NCBI RefSeq assembly: GCF_000757385.1
Contig: NZ_JRHH01000002.1
Location: 310,001-374,000, forward strand
Reading direction: 5' to 3'
Source of the DNA: Flavobacterium aquatile LMG 4008 = ATCC 11947
Lineage (GTDB): Bacteria; Bacteroidota; Bacteroidia; Flavobacteriales; Flavobacteriaceae
DNA length: 64,000 nt
Shown here: positions 24,286-34,614 of the stretch, piece by piece
Position numbering within the stretch: position 1 is the stretch's first letter
How the letters are laid out: every line of letters starts with the position of its first letter
Made by a program: the position numbers and the translations under genes
Notes under the pieces: generated by a model
The model's input: the letters and a program-made list of their open reading frames with translations, nothing else
Database searches by the model: none
Told to the model about the DNA's origin: nothing

Positions 24286-25848
24286 TTACAAAAGTTTATC
24301 AACTACTAATTGGTAAATATCCTTACCAAAGGTTAAAGCCATTAGACTCAGCAAGATAATCATTCCAAACGTTTGAACGTAACCAGCCGTTTTTTCGTTT
24401 AAAGTTTTACCAGTTATCATTTCTACAATTGTAAAAAGGGCATGTCCACCATCTAATCCTGGAATAGGAAGCAAATTCATGAAAGCTAAACCAATTGAAA
24501 AAAGTGCGGTAAAACTCCAAATGAATTCCCAGTTCCATTCGTCTGGAAGCATTCTAGCAATTCCGATTGGGCTTTTTACTTGTGTGTAAGCTCCAGTTGC
24601 TGGTCTCAAAATTAACTTAAAACTATTAATATTATAGATAATTTGGCTCCATGATTGATGAACAGCTTCTGTAATTGCTTTACCAAAACTCATTTTGTTT
24701 ACTACTGTATATTCATTTAGTTTAGAATTGTCGAATTGTATTCCTAATTTTCCGGCTGCATTTACCTTCGACACTACATCAATTGTTTGATTGTCTCTAG
24801 ATACTTTCATCGAAATAGTTTTTCCTTTATTTTCTTCCAATTGTTTCTTGAAATCTATATTAGAAATTTTACCATTTGCCGAAAGTATTACATCGCCAGA
24901 TTTTAATGAATCATTGTTTTTAGATTCTTTAATCGTGAGATTTGACAACTTATAATTCTGACTAACAAAAACGTTATTGCCTGTAAATGAACCTAGGGAA
25001 TCTGTTTTAACTTTAATTCCTATATCTTTTCCATCTCTATTAATCAATAAGTTAATAAAATTATTTTTATGCAATTTTGATTCGCTTAAAACTTCATCAT
25101 AATAGTTATATTTAACAGTGTCAACACCAACAATTTTATCAAATCGTTTTAAGGCTGTTAATTTTGGATTTGTAATAGAGTCTATAAATATTTCATCCAA
25201 GTTAATTCTTGCCTGAATAAAACTTTTACCTTCTTTTCTAATAATTTCTCCTTTTTGAGAATCAGTTAAGTGTAAATTAACTATTTTACCTTCTCTCTCA
25301 ACTTGTACATTATCTCCAAATAAAACACCCATTACAGCATATTTTAAATCTGGAATAACTTCTCCGTCAACTGAAACTATTTTATCGCCATTTTTAAATC
25401 CTACTTTTTGACCAACATCACCATAAGCTAGTCCGTCTTTCTGAACTTTCTCTAAAGATGTATATTTCTGTCCAATAGTAGAAAACATAATCGTATAAAT
25501 TGTTATCGCTAGAATAATATTTACAATAATTCCGCCCAACATAATTATTAAACGTTGCCAAGCTGGTTTCGATCTAAATTCCCATGGTTGTGCTGGCTGT
25601 TTCATTTGCTCGGTGTCCATACTTTCATCAATCATTCCAGAAAGTTTTACATAACCGCCAATTGGTAACCAACCAATTCCCCATTCTGTATCTCCAATTT
25701 TTTTCTTTAGTAGTGAAAAACCAGCGTCCATAAAAAGGTAGAATTTTTCAACTCTAACTTTAAAGATTTTTGCGGCTATATAGTGTCCGAATTCATGTAG
25801 TATAACTAATACTGATAAAATAAAAATAATTTGTGCAACTTGTATCAT
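24286..25848 (-). CDS. rseP: RseP-type site-2 protease (M50), zinc metalloprotease
   Basis: 520 residues, inner-membrane protease that cuts transmembrane segments such as anti-sigma factors. Motifs: HEFGH at residues 18-22 in the first membrane helix, GGYVKLSGM, two PDZ-like regions in the middle (KNGDKIVSVDGE near 154-165 and LKSGDVILSANG near 314-325), and the second active-site motif NLLPIPGLDGGH near 460. It is longer than the E. coli enzyme because of an extended periplasmic part. Transcribed away from the M1 peptidase, with a terminator between. Confidence 0.93.
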   Translation of the reverse strand: MIQVAQIIFILSVLVILHEFGHYIAAKIFKVRVEKFYLFMDAGFSLLKKKIGDTEWGIGWLPIGGYVKLSGMIDESMDTEQMKQPAQPWEFRSKPAWQRLIIMLGGIIVNIILAITIYTIMFSTIGQKYTSLEKVQKDGLAYGDVGQKVGFKNGDKIVSVDGEVIPDLKYAVMGVLFGDNVQVEREGKIVNLHLTDSQKGEIIRKEGKSFIQARINLDEIFIDSITNPKLTALKRFDKIVGVDTVKYNYYDEVLSESKLHKNNFINLLINRDGKDIGIKVKTDSLGSFTGNNVFVSQNYKLSNLTIKESKNNDSLKSGDVILSANGKISNIDFKKQLEENKGKTISMKVSRDNQTIDVVSKVNAAGKLGIQFDNSKLNEYTVVNKMSFGKAITEAVHQSWSQIIYNINSFKLILRPATGAYTQVKSPIGIARMLPDEWNWEFIWSFTALFSIGLAFMNLLPIPGLDGGHALFTIVEMITGKTLNEKTAGYVQTFGMIILLSLMALTFGKDIYQLVVDKLL

Positions 25849-25877
25849 TAATCTATAAATGTAATTTCTAAAAAAGC

Positions 25878-25904
25878 AAAAGTAAGGTTTTCACCTTACT
25901 TTTT
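25878..25904 (-). terminator. terminator between M1 peptidase and rseP
   Basis: Perfect 11-bp stem AAAAGTAAGGT / ACCTTACTTTT around a 4-base loop, behind the minus-strand M1 peptidase gene. Suggests that rseP has its own promoter. Confidence 0.75.
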
Positions 25905-25924
25905 ACTAAATATGTTATCTAAGT

Positions 25925-27844
25925 CTAATTTTTTATAATTTTTTTATGAAATGTGCCTTCAGAAGTTTCAATTTCAACATAGTAAATACCCGAAGATAAA
26001 CTGCTTACTGAGAAATTACTGTTAGAGTTTTCAAGGACTTTTTGTCCGATTCCGTTAAATAGTGTTACAGAATTTATAGTTACATTAGATGGTAACTGAA
26101 TGTGAAGTTGGTCATTAACAGGATTTGGATAGAGTGCAAGTGCGTTCTCTAATTCGAAACTGTTATTAGCTAAAGTTGCTGTATTATTTTTAGAAATTAT
26201 ATCTTTTTCAGGATCAAATTCTACTCCAGTAACTCCAAAAGGAACCGAAATAATAAATTCTTGATTGTTAGAAGTATTATTTAAAATAGTATCAAATGTT
26301 AATCCACCAGCGCCAGTAAGTCTTACAGGAACTGGCATTTCAAAGAACGTTACACTAGCATGAGATTGTGTTTGACTAATTATTATTTTAGCTTGTCCAG
26401 CACCCCAATTTTGTGCAGTAACAGTATAGCTTGGATAGCCCTGGTTGTAAACCCAATCATTAAAAAATTCAGTCAAACTATTTCCGTAAACTGCTTCAAG
26501 ATGTGTTTTTAAATCGGATGTTACGGCATATTTATAAGCTAAATTAGAGTCTGCCAAATAATTTTTTAATGCTTGAAAAAATTGCGTATCTCCCATTTTT
26601 AAACGTAGCATGTTTAAAACCATTGCACCTTTATTATAAGATAATCTACCGCTAAAAATTCTATTTACGTTTGTAGCTTCATCTTCTGTTAAATAAACAG
26701 CTCCGCCTACTTGTGAGGTAATATTGTTTATCATATTGGTTTTGTCTGAAATAAATGCAGTATTCCCATCAAAATTCTCAATAACTAAGGAAGCTAAATA
26801 AGTTGCAAATCCTTCATTCAACCAAATATCTCTCCAGCTTCCACAAGTAATTTTATCGCCAAACCATTGATGAGCCAATTCATGAGCAATTAATCCTCTA
26901 CTAAAATTATTCATAAACGAAACGGTTGTGTGTTCCATTCCACCACCCCAACCAAATTGTGCATGTCCATATTTTTCAGTGTGAAATGGATAAGTTTCAA
27001 ATAATGTTTCAAATAAATTCATAATCAACGGCGTTTGTAAAAGCTGATTTTGAACTGTAAACGTGTTGTTCTCTGGGTAGATATAGTTTACAATTGGAAA
27101 CGTGTTAGGTGCTGTCCCAGCCGTTTGATTAATAACAGTATAATTAGTAACCGCAAATGCAATTAAGTAAGCAGGAATTGGATAGTTGTGTTGAAAACGC
27201 GTTGTTTTATTTCCTCCAAGTGTAACTTGGTTTATTTCAAGACCATTTGATGCAACCGTGTAAGATGATGGTGCCGTAACATATACATCTATAGCATTTA
27301 TCTTGTCATTTAAATCTTGTTTGCATGGCCACCAATCTCTAGCCCCAAAAGGTTCAGATAATGTCCACATAACTGGAGTTCCATTGTGAGTCTGTGATGC
27401 AAATGCACTAAATCCAGAAACTGGAGGTGCACCAGAATATGTTATTTCTACAGTTGCTGAAGTTCCATTTTCAATAGCGGATGGGAAATTAATTACTAGT
27501 TCGTTATTTCCACTTTCTGAAAATGTCATGTTTACACCATTTCTTGTCACTAAGCTAACAGTTAGTTCGTTAGCCATATCAAACGTTATGGAACTCATAT
27601 TAGATAGTGCTGTGAAAGTAGTGGTAATTTTACCTGAAATGAAATACACTGCAGGATCAACCGTAACTTCTAACTTGTGATATGTAATGTCATAATTTAA
27701 TGTGTTCGGATTAACCGCTAATTCCATTAATCCAGATGCCGATTTCATCTCAGCTTGAACAATTTCATTTAACTCTTGATCATTTGTTTGGGAAAATGAA
27801 AAGGTTATCGTAAAAAGCAATAAATATAAGTAGGTTTTTTTCAT
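25925..27844 (-). CDS. secreted M1 family aminopeptidase with T9SS sorting domain
   Basis: 639 residues. Signal peptide (MKKTYLYLLLFTITFSFSQ), M1 N-domain, then the catalytic zinc site HELAHQWFGDKITCGSWRD near 325 with NEGFATYL about 18 residues later. The substrate motif, normally G-A-M-E-N, reads GGMEHT. The last 80 residues are a type IX secretion C-terminal domain: LYPNPVNDQLHIQLP, GIGQKVLE, LSSGIYYVEIET, ending KKIIKN. It is therefore probably exported by T9SS and released or attached outside the cell, cutting amino acids from peptide N-termini for nutrition. Confidence 0.93.
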   Translation of the reverse strand: MKKTYLYLLLFTITFSFSQTNDQELNEIVQAEMKSASGLMELAVNPNTLNYDITYHKLEVTVDPAVYFISGKITTTFTALSNMSSITFDMANELTVSLVTRNGVNMTFSESGNNELVINFPSAIENGTSATVEITYSGAPPVSGFSAFASQTHNGTPVMWTLSEPFGARDWWPCKQDLNDKINAIDVYVTAPSSYTVASNGLEINQVTLGGNKTTRFQHNYPIPAYLIAFAVTNYTVINQTAGTAPNTFPIVNYIYPENNTFTVQNQLLQTPLIMNLFETLFETYPFHTEKYGHAQFGWGGGMEHTTVSFMNNFSRGLIAHELAHQWFGDKITCGSWRDIWLNEGFATYLASLVIENFDGNTAFISDKTNMINNITSQVGGAVYLTEDEATNVNRIFSGRLSYNKGAMVLNMLRLKMGDTQFFQALKNYLADSNLAYKYAVTSDLKTHLEAVYGNSLTEFFNDWVYNQGYPSYTVTAQNWGAGQAKIIISQTQSHASVTFFEMPVPVRLTGAGGLTFDTILNNTSNNQEFIISVPFGVTGVEFDPEKDIISKNNTATLANNSFELENALALYPNPVNDQLHIQLPSNVTINSVTLFNGIGQKVLENSNSNFSVSSLSSGIYYVEIETSEGTFHKKIIKN

Positions 27845-28003
27845 AACAAATGGTAATTTTTTGCGAATATACTAATTATTTATAATCATAAGTTTTAAAC
27901 ATATCCTAAAATTGGTTTTAAGCACCTATTATTGACGATTTTACAAGTAATGATTATCTTTTTATAATAGTTCAATAATAAAAACCAATTCCTTAAATTT
28001 GCA

Positions 28004-28011
28004 ACCTTATA
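28004..28011 (+). promoter_or_regulatory. putative -7 element of serS
   Basis: TAAATTTG, exact TAnnTTTG, 10 bases before the serS start codon. No clear TTG at the right distance upstream. Confidence 0.45.
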
Positions 28012-28021
28012 AAATTAAATC

Positions 28022-29293
28022 ATGTTACAGATAGCCTTTATTAGAGAGAATCAAGAGAAAGTAATTCAAGCTTTAGCTAAAAGAAATTTAGATGTTAAAG
28101 AGTTGGTTAACGAAGTTGTTGCCTTAGACGAAATTCGCAGAGCGGTTCAAGCCGAAATGGATAATGCTCTAGCAGAATCTAATAAGTTATCCAAAGACAT
28201 TGGGGATTTAATGAAAAATGGTGAAAAAGCCAAGGCCGAGATTTTAAAATTAAAAAATGTTGGTCTAAAAGAAACGAGTAAAGACGCATCAGAACGACTT
28301 GAAACTCTAGCTAACGATTTGTTGCAGAAAATGTATTTGCTACCAAATTTACCAGCAGATATAGTTCCTGTTGGGAAAAGTGCCGATGATAATTTAAATG
28401 TATTCGAATCTGGTGAAGTGCCAGTTTTACATGATGGCGCATTACCACATTGGGATTTGATAAAAAAATACGACATCATCGATTTCGAATTAGGAACTAA
28501 AATTACAGCTCCAGGATTTCCAGTTTATAAAGGAAAAGGAGCTAAATTACAACGTGCTTTAATTTCATACTTTTTAGATAAAAATACCGATGCAGGTTAT
28601 CTAGAATATCAAGTGCCACACATGGTAAACGAAGCTTCTGCCTATGGAACTGGACAATTGCCAGATAAAGAAGGTCAAATGTATCACGATGCAAAAGACG
28701 ATTTATATTTAATTCCAACGGCAGAAGTTCCGGTTACTAATATTTTTCGTGATGTAATTTTATCTGAAAATGAATTACCCGTTTTGTGTACAGGTTACAC
28801 GCCATGCTTTAGAAGAGAAGCAGGAAGTTGGGGTGCACACGTTCGTGGATTAAACCGTTTACATCAATTTGATAAAGTAGAAATTGTTCGAATTGAACAT
28901 CCCGAAAAATCATACGAAGCATTAGAAGGAATGGTAGAACATGTGAAAGAAATTCTTGACGAATTGAAATTGCCGTACCGAGTTTTAAGACTTTGTGGTG
29001 GCGATATGGGATTTGCATCTGCTTTAACCTACGATTTTGAAGTATTTTCTACAGCTCAAGATCGATGGTTGGAAATTTCATCTGTGTCTAATTTTGAAAC
29101 ATTCCAAGCCAATCGTTTAAAACTGAGATTTAAGGATAAAGACGGAAAAAACCAATTGGCACATACATTAAACGGAAGTTCGCTTGCATTGCCAAGAGTT
29201 ATGGCAGGAATATTAGAAAATTATCAAACGCCAGAAGGAATTGTAATTCCAGAAGTATTGCGCAAATACACCGGATTTGATATTATTAACTAA
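28022..29293 (+). CDS. serS: seryl-tRNA synthetase
   Basis: 423 residues. N-terminal long coiled coil for tRNA binding (about 1-110), then a class II synthetase core: motif 2 around FRREAGSWGAHVRGLNR, the serine-site region TAEVPVTN, and motif 3 near the C-terminus with HTLNGSSLALPR. Charges tRNA-Ser. Followed by a terminator hairpin. Confidence 0.97.
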   Translation: MLQIAFIRENQEKVIQALAKRNLDVKELVNEVVALDEIRRAVQAEMDNALAESNKLSKDIGDLMKNGEKAKAEILKLKNVGLKETSKDASERLETLANDLLQKMYLLPNLPADIVPVGKSADDNLNVFESGEVPVLHDGALPHWDLIKKYDIIDFELGTKITAPGFPVYKGKGAKLQRALISYFLDKNTDAGYLEYQVPHMVNEASAYGTGQLPDKEGQMYHDAKDDLYLIPTAEVPVTNIFRDVILSENELPVLCTGYTPCFRREAGSWGAHVRGLNRLHQFDKVEIVRIEHPEKSYEALEGMVEHVKEILDELKLPYRVLRLCGGDMGFASALTYDFEVFSTAQDRWLEISSVSNFETFQANRLKLRFKDKDGKNQLAHTLNGSSLALPRVMAGILENYQTPEGIVIPEVLRKYTGFDIIN

Positions 29294-29311
29294 AAGTTAA
29301 TCTTACAGTAT

Positions 29312-29358
29312 AATGTACTAAATTGACGCAAAATGTGTTACTTTAGTACATTGTTTTT
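29312..29358 (+). terminator. serS terminator
   Basis: Perfect 11-bp arms AATGTACTAAA (29312-29322) and TTTAGTACATT (29342-29352), 19-base loop, followed by a T run. Confidence 0.65.
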
Positions 29359-29362
29359 TAAA

Positions 29363-29370
29363 TACATTTG
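29363..29370 (+). promoter_or_regulatory. putative -7 element of the TPR gene
   Basis: TACATTTG, exact TAnnTTTG, just behind the serS terminator and about 90 bases before the next gene. A correctly spaced TTG was not found. Confidence 0.45.
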
Positions 29371-29375
29371 ATGAA

Positions 29376-29423
29376 ATCGCCACTAACAAAGAGTTTGTGA
29401 AACAAACACCTATAAACGGCGAT
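29376..29423 (+). promoter_or_regulatory. structured 5' leader of the TPR gene
   Basis: Nested stems: ATCGCC (29376-29381) pairs with GGCGAT (29418-29423), enclosing GTTTGT (29393-29398) / ACAAAC (29402-29407). It lies directly behind the promoter element and before the TPR gene. No T run follows, so it is not a terminator. I do not recognise it as a known RNA family. Confidence 0.4.
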
Positions 29424-29459
29424 AACATATATGACCTCTAAAAAATAAATTTTACATAT

Positions 29460-31238
29460 ATGAAAAAACTCTTTACCTTCTTATTCTTAACAATTTCGCT
29501 ATTTGTTCAATCTCAAAATGAACAATTAGCGCAAAATTATTTTGATAGAGGTGAGTTTGAAAAGGCAGTGATTAGCTACGAAGAATTGCTAAAAAACCAA
29601 CCCAATAATTTCAATTTTTTTCAGAAGGCAGTTGAATGTTATCAGCAATTACAACAATTTGAAAAAGCCGAAAAAGCACTACAAGAGCGATTCAATAAAT
29701 ACAAACAATCCAATATTTTAGTAGAAATAGGATACAATTATCAGTTACAAAAAAATCAATCGGAAGCTACAAAATATTACAATCAAGCTATAGATAAAAT
29801 AAAGAAAAACCCAGCAGATAGTTTTGGTATTGGCTTTTTATTTGATAAAAAAGGATTGACCGATTATGCCATTTTAGCTTATCAAACGGCAATGGATTTA
29901 GATCCAAAAATAAATTTTAACTATCAAGTTGCTTTACTTTACGGACAAAAAGGTGACACCGAAACCATGATTGAAAAATTGTTGAATGAATCGTTCAATA
30001 ATCCGCAAAATATGTTGATTATTATTCAGAATCAATTGTCTCGTTACATGTCTGAAGATGCAACAGCTTCGTTCAATGATGCATTGCGAAAAGCACTTTT
30101 AGTAAGAATTCAAAAGAATCAAGATATTTTTTGGAACGAATATCTAAGTTGGTTTTATGTGCAACAAAAAGAGTACGGAAAAGCATTTATTCAAGAAAAA
30201 GCAATTTATAAACGCGATCCCGAATCGTTTTCAAATATCATCAATTTAGGACAACTTGCTATTGAAGAAAACGATGATGAAGCTGCAACAGAAATTCTAG
30301 GATTCGTATTAGAGAACACCAACGATTTAGATTTGCAAATTCAGTCGCATTCCTATTTGATGGAAATGAAAATCGAGAAAGCACAACCTAAAGATTATGC
30401 AGCGATCAATCAAGAATTAGATAATTTGATTAAGCAATTTGGCGTAAGTCCGTTTACATTATCGTTGTTAAAATTGAAAGCACATTTTGCAACTTTCAAT
30501 TTAAAAGATGCAGAAACCGGAAAAGTCATTCTAAAAAATATTCTAGAAATGCCTTTAAACAGGCAACAAATTGCAGAAATGAAGATGGAATTGGGAGATA
30601 TTTTATTATTTGAAGAGAAATTCAATCAGGCTTTAATTTATTATTCTCAAATTGAAAATGAATCCAATAATAATCCAATTGGGCAAGAAGCAAGTTTGAA
30701 AACAGCCAAAACCAGTTACTATAAAGCCGATTTTAAATGGGCAGAACATCAACTTAAAGTATTAAAATCGGCATCAACACAACTTATTGCCAACGACGCT
30801 TTAGATTTATATTTGTTAATTTCTGACAATACTGTAGAAGATTCGACGCAAGTGGCATTAAAGAAATTTTCAAGAGCCGATTTTTTAGTTTTTCAAGACA
30901 AAAAAGAAGATGCATTAGTTGCTTTTCAGCAAATTTTAAAAGAGCACAAAGGCGATGCAATTGAACCAGTTACTCTTTTAAGAATTGGAAAAATTTACGA
31001 AAAAAAGAACGAATACAATTTAGCTTTAAGCAATTATCAGCAAATAATTGACAACCATAAAGAGTGTATTTATATTGATGAAGCCTTGTTTTTTTCGGCC
31101 GAAATTTATAATCAAATGGGAGATTTTGAAAAAGCAAAACCACTTTACGAGCAAATAATTCTCAATAAAGCCGATAGCATTTACTTTGTAGAAGCACAAA
31201 AAAAATACAGGAAAATTCGAGGCGATAAAGACATTTAA
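29460..31238 (+). CDS. secreted tetratricopeptide repeat protein
   Basis: 592 residues. Signal peptide MKKLFTFLFLTISLFVQSQ, then TPR-type helical repeats over most of the length; the clearest are near 20-55 (AQNYFDRGEFEKAVISYEEL) and 490-570 (YNLALSNYQQIIDNH, GDFEKAKPLYEQIIL). TPR proteins act as scaffolds; this one is likely periplasmic. The partner is unknown. Downstream is DUF4286, after a repeat-like spacer. Confidence 0.85.
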   Translation: MKKLFTFLFLTISLFVQSQNEQLAQNYFDRGEFEKAVISYEELLKNQPNNFNFFQKAVECYQQLQQFEKAEKALQERFNKYKQSNILVEIGYNYQLQKNQSEATKYYNQAIDKIKKNPADSFGIGFLFDKKGLTDYAILAYQTAMDLDPKINFNYQVALLYGQKGDTETMIEKLLNESFNNPQNMLIIIQNQLSRYMSEDATASFNDALRKALLVRIQKNQDIFWNEYLSWFYVQQKEYGKAFIQEKAIYKRDPESFSNIINLGQLAIEENDDEAATEILGFVLENTNDLDLQIQSHSYLMEMKIEKAQPKDYAAINQELDNLIKQFGVSPFTLSLLKLKAHFATFNLKDAETGKVILKNILEMPLNRQQIAEMKMELGDILLFEEKFNQALIYYSQIENESNNNPIGQEASLKTAKTSYYKADFKWAEHQLKVLKSASTQLIANDALDLYLLISDNTVEDSTQVALKKFSRADFLVFQDKKEDALVAFQQILKEHKGDAIEPVTLLRIGKIYEKKNEYNLALSNYQQIIDNHKECIYIDEALFFSAEIYNQMGDFEKAKPLYEQIILNKADSIYFVEAQKKYRKIRGDKDI

Positions 31239-31283
31239 TCAATTTCAAAGTTCAAAAATCAAAATTCAAAAATCTTCAATCGT
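31239..31283 (+). repeat. phrase-like spacer before DUF4286
   Basis: Near-tandem units AAAGTTCAAAAATCAAAATTC and CAAAAATC, of the same low-complexity kind as other spacers in the window. No hairpin or promoter seen. Confidence 0.3.
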
Positions 31284-31607
31284 ATGATTTTATACAACGT
31301 AACAATAAACATTCACGAAAGCGTTCACGATAAATGGATGAACTGGATGCAAACCAAACATATAAATGACGTTCTTGCCACCGGAAAATTTTCGTCGGCG
31401 CGAATGGTCAAAGTTTTAATAGAGGAAGAAATGGGAGGAACAACCTATGCCATTCAATACACAACCGATTCTATGGAAACATTACAACGTTATTACGATG
31501 AAGATGCGCCAAGATTAAGAGATGAAGGCGCACGACTTTTCGGAGATAAAATGTTAGCCTTTAGAACTGAATTAGAGATGATTTCAGAGTTTTTTCAGAC
31601 GAATTAA
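31284..31607 (+). CDS. DUF4286 family protein
   Basis: 107 residues, no signal peptide, so cytoplasmic. It matches the conserved short DUF4286 family of Bacteroidota, with MILYNVTINIHESVHDKW at the start and YYDEDAPRLRDEGARLFG near 73-90. It probably adopts a ferredoxin-like alpha/beta fold (my inference). The next gene, rsmA, lies 81 bases downstream. Function unknown. Confidence 0.8.
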   Translation: MILYNVTINIHESVHDKWMNWMQTKHINDVLATGKFSSARMVKVLIEEEMGGTTYAIQYTTDSMETLQRYYDEDAPRLRDEGARLFGDKMLAFRTELEMISEFFQTN

Positions 31608-31688
31608 AATAGTAAATAATTTGCATTTCACCTTCGTTCTTTTGCAAAAAAAAACCTTAGCGACTTAGCGCCTTCGTGGCAAAAAAAT
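31608..31688 (+). repeat. phrase-like spacer before rsmA
   Basis: Contains CCTTAGCGACTTAGCGCCTT followed by CGTGGCAAAAAAAT, ending 1 base before the rsmA ATG. It has the same GTGGCAAAAA ending as the spacers before hisA and trpD. Confidence 0.45.
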
Positions 31689-32468
31689 ATGGAAAAAGTA
31701 AAAGCCAAAAAACACCTCGGACAACATTTCTTAAAAGACGAATCTATCGCCAAGGCCATTGCCGATACGTTAAATCTTGAAGGTTATAATGATGTATTAG
31801 AAATTGGTCCGGGAATGGGTGTTTTAACAAAATATCTTCTGGAAAAACCAGTCAACACATATGTAATTGAAATCGATACCGAATCGGTTACGTACTTGGA
31901 CGAGAATTTTCCGAAATTAAAAGATAAAATCATCTCAAAAGATTTTTTGCGATGGAATGTCAACGAAATTTTCGATGGAAAGCAATTCGCAATCATCGGA
32001 AATTTTCCGTACAATATTTCTACTCAAATTGTTTTTAGAACATTAGAATATCGCAATCAAATACCAGAATTTGCCGGAATGTTTCAAAAAGAAGTAGCCG
32101 AAAGAATTTGCTCTAAAAAAGGAAGTAAAGTCTACGGAATTCTATCTGTCTTAGCACAAGCGTTTTATGATGTTGAATATCTTTTTACAGTTGACGAAAC
32201 GGTTTTTATTCCGCCACCAAAAGTAAAATCAGGTGTGATGCGCATGCGAAGAAAAGAAAATTATACTTTGCCTTGCAATGAAAAAATGCTTTACACTGTG
32301 GTAAAAATGGCTTTTCAACAACGCAGAAAAACCATGCGAAATAGTTTAAAAGCATTAAATTTGTCCGATAATTTAAGAGAAGATACTATCTTTGACCTAC
32401 GTCCAGAGCAATTATCGGTAGAACAATTTATAGAACTTACACAAAAAATAGAAGCCAATGCAGTTTAA
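31689..32468 (+). CDS. rsmA: 16S rRNA dimethyladenosine transferase (KsgA)
   Basis: 259 residues. Dimethylates two adjacent adenines near the 3' end of 16S rRNA during small-subunit assembly. Motifs: [21 protein letters not shown] site [15 protein letters not shown] (about 36-50), and catalytic [10 protein letters not shown], where most relatives have [20 protein letters not shown] is in the C-terminal domain. Overlaps mgtE by 11 bases. Confidence 0.97.
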   Translation: MEKVKAKKHLGQHFLKDESIAKAIADTLNLEGYNDVLEIGPGMGVLTKYLLEKPVNTYVIEIDTESVTYLDENFPKLKDKIISKDFLRWNVNEIFDGKQFAIIGNFPYNISTQIVFRTLEYRNQIPEFAGMFQKEVAERICSKKGSKVYGILSVLAQAFYDVEYLFTVDETVFIPPPKVKSGVMRMRRKENYTLPCNEKMLYTVVKMAFQQRRKTMRNSLKALNLSDNLREDTIFDLRPEQLSVEQFIELTQKIEANAV

Positions 32469-33810
32469 AATCAGCAAAGAACTTTTAGTTCAAATAGAGC
32501 AATTAATTCATCAAAAGAACGACCAAGAGTTGAGCATTTTGTTGAACGATTTGCACCATGCTGATATTGCTGAAATTTTTGACGAACTTGAATCAGAAGA
32601 GGCAATTTATATTTTTAAACTATTAGATAGCGAAATTACTGCAGAAATTCTTCTTGAATTGGAAGATGATGTTCGTGAAAAAATCCTTCAAGGACTTTCT
32701 GCCAAAGAAATCGCCGAAGAAATTGACGAACTCGACACCGATGATGCTGCCGATATTATTGGTGAACTTCCTCAAAAGAAGAAAGAACAAGTAATCTCAG
32801 AGCTTGAAGACGTTGAACACGCTAAAGATATTGTAGATTTATTACGTTACGACGAAGATTCTGCCGGAGGTTTAATGGGAAAAGAATTAGTAAAAGTTAA
32901 CGAAAACTGGAACGTTCTCACTTGCGTGAAAGAAATGCGAATTCAAGCAGAAAACGTAACTCGCGTACATTCAATATATGTAGTCGATGACGAAAATAGA
33001 TTGAAAGGACGATTATCGCTAAAAGATTTATTGGTAACTTCAACTAAAACCATGATTAGTGATGTCTACATCAAAAAAGTAGACTCCGTTCGTGTAAACG
33101 ATTCTAATGTTGAGGTTGCTCGAATCATGCAAAAATACGACTTAGAAGCCATCCCAGTTGTTGACGAAATGGGACGATTAGTAGGCCGAATCACCATCGA
33201 CGATATCGTAGACGTAATCAAGGACGAAGCCGACAAAGATTACCAATTAGCTGCCGGTATCTCGCAAGACGTTGAAGCCGATGACAGCATTCTCGAACTC
33301 ACAAAAGCACGTTTACCATGGCTTGTTTTAGCTCTTTTTGGTGGATTTATCAGCGTAACTTTACTAGAAAGTTTTCAAGGTGCAATGCAGTTTCATAAAG
33401 AATTATTCTTTTTTACACCACTAATTGCCGCAATGGCAGGAAATGTTGGTGTTCAATCATCAGCAATTATTGTTCAAGGTTTAGCCAACCATTCCATCAG
33501 CGGAACCATTTTTAATCGACTTCTAAAAGAAATATCCCTAAGTTTATTAAACGGATTAATTCTAGCAACATTACTCTTTGTAGGTAGTCATTTTTTACTT
33601 GGTGTAGATACAAAAATCGGAATTATCGTAACCATTGCTTTAGTTTCAGTAATTATTATTGCGTCACTAATCGGCACATCAATTCCCTTAATTCTCGATA
33701 AATTCGGAATCGATCCAGCACTTGCAACTGGTCCATTCATTACAACCAGCAACGACATTTGCGGAATATTAATCTACTTTTCAATCGCTAAATTAATTTT
33801 AGGATTTTAA
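32458..33810 (+). CDS. mgtE: magnesium transporter MgtE
   Basis: 450 residues. N-terminal helical MgtE-N domain rich in Asp/Glu (about 10-125, e.g. [15 protein letters not shown]), two CBS domains (about 130-250), a connecting helix, and a five-helix membrane domain (about 280-450, with [14 protein letters not shown]). The acidic N-domain and CBS pair sense cytosolic Mg and gate the channel. Translationally coupled to rsmA. Confidence 0.96.
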   Translation: MQFKISKELLVQIEQLIHQKNDQELSILLNDLHHADIAEIFDELESEEAIYIFKLLDSEITAEILLELEDDVREKILQGLSAKEIAEEIDELDTDDAADIIGELPQKKKEQVISELEDVEHAKDIVDLLRYDEDSAGGLMGKELVKVNENWNVLTCVKEMRIQAENVTRVHSIYVVDDENRLKGRLSLKDLLVTSTKTMISDVYIKKVDSVRVNDSNVEVARIMQKYDLEAIPVVDEMGRLVGRITIDDIVDVIKDEADKDYQLAAGISQDVEADDSILELTKARLPWLVLALFGGFISVTLLESFQGAMQFHKELFFFTPLIAAMAGNVGVQSSAIIVQGLANHSISGTIFNRLLKEISLSLLNGLILATLLFVGSHFLLGVDTKIGIIVTIALVSVIIIASLIGTSIPLILDKFGIDPALATGPFITTSNDICGILIYFSIAKLILGF

Positions 33811-33840
33811 TTTACTTTCAAATAATTTTCAATTAAAAAA

Positions 33841-34557
33841 TTATTTACCATCCCAAATTTTTGGATTTGAGTAATCACATTCTTCAGGAATTGTTGCGTA
33901 TTTATCTACCTTAATTTTGGTTATTTCCATTTTTCCAGTTTCTTCTCCTTTAAAATCAGTGTAATATATAATTTTAGGATTGCCATTGGGAATTGTTTTT
34001 GAAATTTTCCAAATTTCGTAAATTGATGAAAAATTAGCAAACGGAAGAAAATTAGAATCAGATTTTTCTACAATATAATGTATTGTAACAATTTTTTTTC
34101 TTTTTTGATATTTTAGTTTTCGGTTACTTTTTAAAGCGTAATGGTAGTAGGATGTGTCATTAATTATGGTGTCAGAATAATTAATAAAATTATATTGTTT
34201 ACTTTTTTCTTGATTTATATTACGTCTATATGGATTTAAATATCGGAATACTTCATTACAGCTATTTGAAATTGTTTCTGCTTTATAAAAATTGACCTTA
34301 GACATTTGTGAATTGAAACTTACTCCATTGTGATCTATAAAATGCATAGAAAAGTTTAAAGAATCTTTACCATCCTGTGCGTAAAGATGATAACTATTAT
34401 TTTTTGAATTTACCAAAAAAATAGAGTTAAAGCTTATTTCATCTATTTTATTTATTTTATAACTTTGCTTTACTCCGAAGGCATAATCAAAATGGTACTT
34501 TTTTTGAGCAAATAATATACTCGAAGTTAAAAGATAAAGGAAGATAATTTTTTTCAT
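33841..34557 (-). CDS. hypothetical secreted protein
   Basis: 238 residues, signal peptide MKKIIFLYLLTSSILFAQ, no further membrane segment, lysine- and aromatic-rich. I do not recognise the family. The pattern of short beta strands (e.g. YHFDYAFGVKQSYK, KYQKRKKIVTIHYIVEK, KIIYYTDFKGEETGKMEI) suggests a beta-sheet periplasmic or surface protein, loosely like GLPGLI proteins in build but without their motif. It stands alone, convergent with mgtE and divergent from the dehydrogenase gene. Confidence 0.7.
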   Translation of the reverse strand: MKKIIFLYLLTSSILFAQKKYHFDYAFGVKQSYKINKIDEISFNSIFLVNSKNNSYHLYAQDGKDSLNFSMHFIDHNGVSFNSQMSKVNFYKAETISNSCNEVFRYLNPYRRNINQEKSKQYNFINYSDTIINDTSYYHYALKSNRKLKYQKRKKIVTIHYIVEKSDSNFLPFANFSSIYEIWKISKTIPNGNPKIIYYTDFKGEETGKMEITKIKVDKYATIPEECDYSNPKIWDGK

Positions 34558-34614
34558 GTTCTACATCTAGTTGTAATAAATCAAAAATAAGTATTTTTAT
34601 GCTTTTAAATCGTT

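Noticed and set aside
33820..33846. AT-only inverted repeat between mgtE and the hypothetical gene as a terminator
   Set aside because: AAATAATTTT/AAAATTATTT is perfect but contains no G or C and overlaps the end of the minus-strand gene. It is too likely by chance in such AT-rich DNA.
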